Positions 62,540-64,000 of a stretch of 64,000 nucleotides of DNA are shown in pieces. The translations under genes were made by a program, and so were the position numbers. The notes beneath the pieces were generated by a model, which was not told where the DNA came from, made no database searches, and saw only the letters and a list, made by a program, of their open reading frames with translations. How positions within the stretch are numbered: the first letter of the stretch is position 1; every line of letters begins with the position of its first letter. Origin of the DNA: Nesterenkonia xinjiangensis (GTDB lineage Bacteria; Actinomycetota; Actinomycetes; Actinomycetales; Micrococcaceae); contig NZ_JACCFY010000001.1 of the NCBI RefSeq assembly GCF_013410745.1, forward strand, positions 124,001 through 188,000, given 5' to 3'.

Positions 62540-64000
62540 TCACTGCGCCTCGAACCCCGCCGGAAGATCTCCGGAGGAGACGACATGCAGAGACTGGGTC
62601 GGTCGGGTCAGCGCGACATAGAGGCTGCCGATCCGACCGGCCGCCTCCGCGCGCAGCTCAGCGGGCTCGGCCACCACGACGGCGTCGAACTCCAGCCCCT
62701 TGGCCTCGTCGGCGGTGAGCACCACGATGTCCTGGCTCAACGAACCCGCGCCATCCCCGACGCGATCGCCGAAACGTTCCCGCAGGGCCCGGCGCGCAGC
62801 CGAGTGCAGCCGCTCGGGCACGATGGCGGCCACCAACCCGTCCCCGACCTTCTCGAACTCCGCGGCCACTGCCTCCACAGTCCCGGGCACGACCTCGTCG
62901 ACGGAGACCCGATCCACCGTCGGGGAGTGGTCGCCCTCGCGCACGGTCCGCAGCGACGTGATCTCCAGGCCGTCGGCACGCGCGACCGCCTCGGCCAGCG
63001 CCACGATCCGTCGCGGGGTGCGGTAGTTGACGGTGAGCTCCTCGATCCGCAGCCGCTCGCCCACGAACGGCTCCATCGCAGCCTCCCAGCTCAACGACGC
63101 CGACGGCGAGGACCCCTGGGCGATGTCGCCCACCACGGTGAAGGACTTCAGCGGGCAGCGACGCATGAGCACATGCCACTGCATCGGAGACAGCTCCTGG
63201 GCCTCGTCGACCACGACATGACCGTAGGTCCACGTGCGATCCACGACGGCACGCTCGGCGGCACTGAGCCGCCCGGTGGTCTCCTCGTTGAGAGCCACGA
63301 CGTCCTCCGCGTTGAGGAAGCCCTCGATGCCCATCTCCTCCATCTGCGGAGTGGCGTTCTCCACCGCCCGGCGAGCATTCTCGAGCTGGCTCTCCCGAGC
63401 GGCCTTCTGCCGGGCCTCCTCGCGCCCGGCAGACTCGTCGAGATCTCCGAGCAGCTCGGCGGCCTCATCGAGGAGCGGAATGTCCGCCAGAGTGAACGGC
63501 GCTCCGGGCTTCCGACTGAGAAGTTCGCGTTCCTCGGCGGTCAGCTGAGGGGCCGCCGTCTTGAGATAGCCCGGACGGCTCCACAGGTCCTCCAGCAGGT
63601 TCCGCGGGGTCCGCGGCATCCAGCACAGGTTCAGCAGCACCCGCACATCACGGGCGGTGCGGACGTCCTCCACCAGATAGGAGCGATCCGCGTCATTGCC
63701 TTGGGAACGTTTGGCCAGAATGCGCTCCAGCTTCTCCGCGATGTCCTTGACCACGACCTTCACGAAGGTCGCCCGTGCCTCGTTGTACGGCTTCCCGGTG
63801 GCGCGTGCCCGCTCCCGGGCACGGTTGATCATCGCCGGGGTCACGGTGACCTTCACACCGTCGACCTCGACCTCCTGCGGGCCGGCGATGGTGCGCTGCC
63901 GCTGGGCGACCGCATCACCGATGACGTCGACCATGGCCAGCCGTCCCTTGATCTCCGCGACGCGCGGGTCCTGCTCCTCCACACCACGCACCCCGGGGTA
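62540..64000 (-). CDS. HelD-like UvrD-family helicase/RNA polymerase recycling factor (N-terminus outside window)
   Basis: At least 486 codons, open to the window edge, so the N-terminal part with Walker A is missing. Present are motif II VVVDEAQELSPMQWHVL, motif III TVVGDIAQGSSPS, motif IV TVNYRTPRRIV and the C-terminal YVALTRPTQSLHVV. The layout (DEAQ, long insert of charged helices at 60-220) fits actinobacterial HelD/HelR proteins, which release stalled RNA polymerase and can protect it from rifampicin. A related UvrD-like helicase cannot be excluded without the N-terminus. Confidence 0.82.
   Translation of the reverse strand, partial: YPGVRGVEEQDPRVAEIKGRLAMVDVIGDAVAQRQRTIAGPQEVEVDGVKVTVTPAMINRARERARATGKPYNEARATFVKVVVKDIAEKLERILAKRSQGNDADRSYLVEDVRTARDVRVLLNLCWMPRTPRNLLEDLWSRPGYLKTAAPQLTAEERELLSRKPGAPFTLADIPLLDEAAELLGDLDESAGREEARQKAARESQLENARRAVENATPQMEEMGIEGFLNAEDVVALNEETTGRLSAAERAVVDRTWTYGHVVVDEAQELSPMQWHVLMRRCPLKSFTVVGDIAQGSSPSASLSWEAAMEPFVGERLRIEELTVNYRTPRRIVALAEAVARADGLEITSLRTVREGDHSPTVDRVSVDEVVPGTVEAVAAEFEKVGDGLVAAIVPERLHSAARRALRERFGDRVGDGAGSLSQDIVVLTADEAKGLEFDAVVVAEPAELRAEAAGRIGSLYVALTRPTQSLHVVSSGDLPAGFEAQ

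Overview
The window is high-GC bacterial DNA from an actinobacterium. The evidence is the block tyrS / TPR protein / HAD-IIA / tlyA / nadK / recN / pyrG / xerD / parA-like / scpA / scpB / rluB / cmk / der, a 16S-23S-5S operon without spacer tRNAs, many start-stop overlaps of the ATGA type, and an Rv2578c-type radical SAM gene. Gene content and rRNA look like Micrococcales, perhaps Micrococcaceae (for example a Nesterenkonia- or Arthrobacter-like organism). That placement is an inference from memory, not from a search.

Left part (1-13.5 kb): a radical SAM gene cut by the window edge with a LexA-like box at its start; a YeiH-type membrane protein; an NAD biosynthesis operon made of an NrtR-like Nudix regulator, nadA, nadC and a cysteine desulfurase; then accessory genes (aldo-keto reductase, a cytidine deaminase fragment fused to an ASCH domain, HAD phosphatase, a secreted protein with a flavin oxidase and a divergent LuxR regulator, an aminoglycoside phosphotransferase-like kinase).

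Island (about 13.54-23.38 kb): an imperfect copy of the 3' end of tRNA-Pro lies at 13543-13573 and the intact tRNA-Pro(GGG) at 23383-23456, with a dead tyrosine integrase beside it. Between them are a TetR/SDR pair, an SDR remnant, an overlapping gst-gshB-araC unit (glutathione S-transferase and glutathione synthetase, unusual in a mycothiol lineage), and a row of amidohydrolase and Atu4866-domain modules, two of them broken. Decay is concentrated here; flanking genes look intact.

Core block with a catabolic insert (23.5-54.8 kb): der, cmk, tyrA, rluB, scpB, scpA and parA-like run on the minus strand. A catabolic region follows: prpE divergent from gntR-prpD-prpB-prpC (propionate to pyruvate and succinate by the methylcitrate cycle), then hutH divergent from iclR-hutU-yjiH-M20 amidase-hutF-hutI (histidine to glutamate through N-formylglutamate). 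The core block resumes with xerD, pyrG, recN, nadK, tlyA, a 42-residue ORF, HAD-IIA and a TPR protein.

Right part (54.8-64 kb): a minus-strand 16S-23S-5S operon with three candidate tandem promoters, then tyrS and the C-terminal part of a HelD-like helicase that runs off the window. I saw no CRISPR array and no insertion sequence.
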